From the NCBI GenBank assembly GCA_003241475.1, contig QFQB01000040.1, positions 1 to 16,244 on the forward strand: a DNA stretch of 16,244 nt, written 5' to 3'. Origin of the DNA: Micavibrio aeruginosavorus. Its GTDB lineage: Bacteria; Pseudomonadota; Alphaproteobacteria; Micavibrionales; Micavibrionaceae. This document shows positions 13,317 to 16,244 of the stretch, piece after piece; within the stretch, counting starts at the first letter, position 1, and every line of letters starts with the position of its first letter. The translations under genes were made by a program, and so were the position numbers. The notes under the pieces were generated by a model that was given only the letters and a program-made list of their open reading frames with translations, was not told the DNA's origin and did no database searches.

Positions 13317-14693
13317 ATGACACAGGCAAAAGTTACAGAAGAAATCATCTCCAGCTCCGTAAAATCCACGGACGGGCAAGGACAGGTGATTGAGATCATT
13401 CATGGCGAGGTCAAGCCATCGAACCTGAACGCGCTTCGCGTGCGCGGCGGCAACAGCCTGAAAGGCGAAATCAAAATCAGCGGCGCCAAGAACGCGGCTC
13501 TAAAACATATGTGCGCGGCCCTGTTGACCGATCAGCCCGTGCAGTTCACCAACATGCCGATCACATTGGGCGATGTCCGCACGCTGTCCGAACTTCTCGA
13601 TTATCTCGGCATGACCGTGGCGTTGCGTTCCGACGGCGTGGCCATGCTCAAAACACCGAAAATCAAAACACATATCGCACCCTATGATCTGGTCCGCAAA
13701 ATGCGCGCCAGCGTGCTCGTGCTCGGCCCTCTTCTGGCCCGCGAAGGACAAGCTGACATTTCCATGCCTGGCGGCTGCGCCATCGGCACGCGTCCTGTTG
13801 ACCTGCACCTCAAAGGCTTTGAAGCCATGGGCGCACAGATTGAACTGGACGGCGGCTACATCAAGGCCCGCGCACCCAAAGGATTGAAGGGCGCGCACAT
13901 CACCTTCCCGTTCGTGTCCGTCGGGGCAACCGAAAACATCATGATGGCGGCAACGCTGGCCGATGGCGTCACGATCCTGTCCAACGCCGCTCGCGAGCCG
14001 GAGATTGTGGACCAAGGCAATGCGCTTATCAAAATGGGCGCAAAAATCGAAGGACTGGGCACGAGCGAAATTCGCATCGAAGGCGTATCCTCACTCAATG
14101 GCGTCGCGCATTCCTGTATCCCCGACCGCATCGAAACAGGCACCTATATGTGCGCGGTTGGCCTCACGGGCGGCGAAGTCCGTTTGAAAAACACGCGCAT
14201 GGACTTCCTGTCCTCGCTGATCGGCCCGCTCACCGGCGCAGGCATGGAAATCAAGCAGGACGGCGACGACGTGTTCGTCTCCCGCAACGGCAGCCATCTG
14301 CAAGGCATCGATATCATGACCGAACCCTATCCGGGCTTTGCCACGGATTTGCAGGCGCAGTTCATGGCGATGATGACGATGTGCAAAGGCGCAGGCATGA
14401 TCACGGAAACCGTCTTCGAAAACCGTTTCATGCATGTGCCGGAACTCTGCCGCATGGGCGCGGATATCACGGTACAGGGAAATTCCGCCATCGTGCGCGG
14501 CGTTCAAAAACTCAAAGGCGCGGAAGTCATGGCAACGGACCTGCGCGCATCGGTGGCGCTCGTACTCGCAGGCCTTGTGGCCGAAGGCGAAACCATCGTC
14601 AACCGCATCTATCACCTTGAACGCGGCTATGAGAATATCGTTGAAAAGCTCACCGGCGTTGGTGCGGACATCGAAAGAGTAAGCGAACGCTAA
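13317..14693 (+). CDS. murA: UDP-N-acetylglucosamine 1-carboxyvinyltransferase
   Basis: MurA makes the first committed precursor of peptidoglycan by moving enolpyruvate from PEP to UDP-GlcNAc in the cytosol; it is the fosfomycin target. The 458-residue protein shows IKISGAKNAAL (52-62, with the substrate Lys58-Asn59 pair), APYDLVRKMRAS (121-132), PGGCAIGTRPVDLHL (151-165) with catalytic Cys154, NAAREPEIVD, PDRIETGTYM, ETVFENRFMHVPEL and the end ERGYENIVEKL. Having Cys rather than Asp at 154 predicts fosfomycin sensitivity at the enzyme level. The N terminus carries about 38 residues not found in E. coli MurA. They begin after a modest AAAGG site, and no better internal start is visible. Neighbours are spaced tightly upstream. 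Confidence 0.97.
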   Translation: MTQAKVTEEIISSSVKSTDGQGQVIEIIHGEVKPSNLNALRVRGGNSLKGEIKISGAKNAALKHMCAALLTDQPVQFTNMPITLGDVRTLSELLDYLGMTVALRSDGVAMLKTPKIKTHIAPYDLVRKMRASVLVLGPLLAREGQADISMPGGCAIGTRPVDLHLKGFEAMGAQIELDGGYIKARAPKGLKGAHITFPFVSVGATENIMMAATLADGVTILSNAAREPEIVDQGNALIKMGAKIEGLGTSEIRIEGVSSLNGVAHSCIPDRIETGTYMCAVGLTGGEVRLKNTRMDFLSSLIGPLTGAGMEIKQDGDDVFVSRNGSHLQGIDIMTEPYPGFATDLQAQFMAMMTMCKGAGMITETVFENRFMHVPELCRMGADITVQGNSAIVRGVQKLKGAEVMATDLRASVALVLAGLVAEGETIVNRIYHLERGYENIVEKLTGVGADIERVSER

Positions 14694-14717
14694 AAATATT
14701 ATCCGGGGGAAAAGAGT

Positions 14718-15479
14718 ATGTCTGAAAATGTTGTACCCTTGTCGCACTTTCGCCAAGCCGCAGAATATGACGAAGACTCACAATTGGGACGCATTATCGA
14801 TACCCTGAAAATTCCAAACACGAATATTGGAACCCTCTGGGCCGTCCATGCCGCCTTTCAGCTTTCAAAACCTGAAACGGACATACCCACATCAACAGCA
14901 CAAAAACGAAACAAAACTGCAGCAAATACGGTTCTGGATGCTATTAAAGACAGTTTTACGCTGTATCAGACGCACAAGCAGGATTTTTTATCGCATCAAA
15001 ACGATATCGATTACCAAGCCTTGGAACTCGCGCTGATTTTGCAGCCGCATATGGATACAATTAAAAAAAATCTGTATGTGCGCAAACCGGGCCTCCCCCC
15101 CAAATTTGAAATCGATGATCGCTCCTTACAAACCGCTGTCGCTTACTGGGACGATGTATTGCAGATTTGCTGCGAGACCAATTTTTCCTTGCGTGGCCAT
15201 CCGCGCGAGAGCCTGATGATCGCCCATATCTGGTCTCATCAAATTCTCAAGGACGTGCAGAGAGAACTGCGCGAAGACGGTGCGCACTCTTTAGAAGACT
15301 TGCGAAAACTAAGCCTTGATTTGATTGAACCCATCATCGCACTGGCCGATGAAGGCACCACGCTAGGCGCTACGTTGGTAGAAAAAGCCTATAAAACGCA
15401 AGATATCATAGAACAAAAAAGGGACCGCCTGTGCCCGCCGACGCGCCACAAGCCAGACCTCAAGCCGGTTAGTCCTTGA
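14718..15479 (+). CDS. Hypothetical protein between murA and hisG
   Basis: I do not recognise this 253-residue protein. A strong purine-rich site, GGGGGAAAAGAG, precedes the ATG at 14718, and the gene starts 24 bases after murA. No signal or membrane segment is visible. The sequence is mainly helical: an N-terminal stretch LGRIIDTLKIPNTNIGTLWAV, a Thr/Lys-rich linker (55-70), then long helices including ALELALILQPHMDTIKKNL and a final segment DEGTTLGATLVEKAYKTQDI ending in a Pro/Lys tail. Two adjacent Cys (ICCETN) lie near residue 155. Codon use is like the neighbours but a little more AT-rich. In related genomes this slot often holds another small gene, so this may be a lineage-specific insertion. 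Confidence 0.75.
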   Translation: MSENVVPLSHFRQAAEYDEDSQLGRIIDTLKIPNTNIGTLWAVHAAFQLSKPETDIPTSTAQKRNKTAANTVLDAIKDSFTLYQTHKQDFLSHQNDIDYQALELALILQPHMDTIKKNLYVRKPGLPPKFEIDDRSLQTAVAYWDDVLQICCETNFSLRGHPRESLMIAHIWSHQILKDVQRELREDGAHSLEDLRKLSLDLIEPIIALADEGTTLGATLVEKAYKTQDIIEQKRDRLCPPTRHKPDLKPVSP

Positions 15480-15486
15480 TAGTTGA

Positions 15487-15511
15487 TTTTTCAGACACTT
15501 ATCTGTAAAAA
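15487..15511 (+). other. Imperfect hairpin just before the hisG start
   Basis: CAGA (15492-15495) pairs with TCTG (15502-15505) around loop CACTTA, and TTTTT (15487-15491) pairs with AAAAA (15507-15511) with one bulged T. It ends 7 bases before the hisG ATG, where a ribosome site would be expected; none is seen. No T run follows, so it is not a terminator. It may limit translation, or be chance pairing in AT-rich DNA. Confidence 0.3.
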
Positions 15512-15518
15512 ACCCATC

Positions 15519-16047
15519 ATGACGCAAGCGCCGAAACTAATCCTCGCCCTGCCCAAAGGCCGCATTCTGGACGAGTTGCAACCTATTCTTGATGGTTGCG
15601 GCATCAAGCCCGAAGGCGCGTTCTATGATGAAAAGTCGCGCCTGTTACAATTCAAAACAAACCTTCCCAACCTTGATATCATCCGCGTGCGCTCTTTTGA
15701 CGTTGCCACCTTTAGCCGCCAAGGAAAACCAGCAAGACTGGAGTCACGTACGCGTCGCGACGAAATATCCGAACCTTACGCGCAAGCACTACGCAGCGCG
15801 TGGTATTCAAAGCGAATGCATCAAACTGAACGGCGCCATGGAAATTGCGCCCGCCCTCGGCCTCGCCCGCCGCATCGTAGATCTGGTTTCCAGCGGCGGA
15901 ACATTAAAAGCCAACGGGCTGGTTGAAGTTGAAACCATTATGGAAGTCTCCTCGCGCCTTGTCGTAAACCGTACCGCCCTAAAAACCATGCCTGATATCA
16001 TGCAGGATTGGATCGGCAAATTCCGCGCCTGCGTGAAGGCCGCATGA
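15519..16047 (+). pseudogene. hisG: ATP phosphoribosyltransferase (short-form hisG), broken by an out-of-frame internal deletion
   Basis: HisG starts histidine synthesis by joining ATP and PRPP; the short form works with HisZ. The N-terminal part (ATG at 15519, about 65 residues) is clear: LALPKGRILDEL, then IRVRSFDVATF at 15681-15713. Directly after it the normal continuation, the segment around GIVGSD and the rest of the central region (about 45-50 residues), is missing. The homology resumes in the next frame at 15715 with DWSHVRVATKYPNLTRKHYAARG and continues with ECIKLNGAMEIAPALGL, RRIVDLVSSGGTLKANGLVEVE and VNRTALKTMP to a stop at 16047. Joined parts total about 175 codons against roughly 215-230 expected. 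In the first frame translation ends at 15926 after a scrambled tail. Either a true pseudogene or an error of sequencing or assembly. Confidence 0.88.
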
Positions 16048-16244
16048 CATCATCCATCGCCACTGTCGTTTTGCATTACCCGGATGGCATCAAACCTGCC
16101 GCGATGGAAGCAGAACAAGACCGAGCGATTGCCGACCTCTGCGCGGAAGGTGTTTTGAAATTTCATGAAAACGATCACCCGCCCTATCACATTGATCTAT
16201 CGATTTATAACCGTCAGTTGGTGCTGAAAGCCAAAGGCGCAGAC
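16044..16244 (+). CDS. UPF0262 family protein, partial (3' end beyond the window)
   Basis: The ATG at 16044 overlaps the hisG stop (ATGA), and 67 codons run to the right edge with no stop. The visible part, including MEAEQDRAIADLCAEGVLKF and HPPYHIDLSIYNRQLVLKAKG, aligns by eye with UPF0262, a small alphaproteobacterial family usually coded after hisD or hisG near murA. Function is unknown. The overlap suggests that its translation was coupled to hisG; with hisG out of frame, ribosomes from the hisG start would stop at 15926, about 118 bases early, so its expression may be lowered unless it has its own initiation. No ribosome site of its own is obvious. Confidence 0.82.
   Translation, partial: MTSSIATVVLHYPDGIKPAAMEAEQDRAIADLCAEGVLKFHENDHPPYHIDLSIYNRQLVLKAKGAD

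Noticed and set aside
14091..14756. Minus-strand frame of 221 residues opposite murA
   Set aside because: murA is unmistakable on the plus strand; this is an antisense shadow with high His/Ala content.

Overview
The window looks like a chromosomal segment of an alphaproteobacterium of intermediate GC content, probably a free-living or host-associated Gram-negative lineage. The case rests on an A-type iron-sulfur carrier beside exonuclease III, a dCTP deaminase of the alphaproteobacterial type, a murA - hisG - UPF0262 string (UPF0262 is essentially an alphaproteobacterial family), short-form HisG, and several signal-peptide or lipobox proteins. The exact taxon cannot be fixed from sequence alone.

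Layout. (1) 1-1847, minus strand: a dNTP triphosphohydrolase (dgt) whose stop overlaps the start of an AT-rich gene that runs off the left edge and carries a PD-(D/E)xK nuclease signature. (2) 2033-3854, plus strand: a glutathionylspermidine-synthase-like ATP-grasp gene followed by a YgiB/DUF1190-like lipoprotein, closed by a strong bidirectional terminator shared with a convergent unknown gene (3896-4516) whose consensus promoter implies a leaderless message. (3) 4603-6342: erpA-like carrier, xthA, and a lipoprotein with a transglutaminase-like Cys/His/Asp pattern. (4) 6445-8525: a block of envelope proteins: a small membrane protein, an alpha/beta-hydrolase-like exported protein whose nucleophile elbow carries Asp in place of Ser, and an exported SH3 protein. 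(5) 8519-9867: an RRNAD1/METTL25-type methyltransferase and a small convergent ORF. (6) 10024-11809: an XRE-type regulator and a DUF2156-like acyltransferase gene, linked by related GTGATwAAA operator-like sequences. (7) 11829-11903, minus strand: tRNA-Thr(GGT). (8) 12172-16244: a small basic protein, dcd, an unknown gene, murA, a second unknown gene, a hisG copy broken by an out-of-frame internal deletion, and the start of a UPF0262 gene.

How it fits together. Most of the window is housekeeping: nucleotide pool control (dgt, dcd), DNA repair (xthA), Fe-S delivery (erpA), peptidoglycan synthesis (murA), histidine synthesis (hisG) and threonine decoding. Between these sit poorly described envelope proteins and two accessory-looking spots: the AT-rich nuclease gene coupled to dgt, and the regulator/acyltransferase pair. 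No insertion sequence, CRISPR array or rRNA gene is visible, and no stretch longer than 300 bases lacks a gene.
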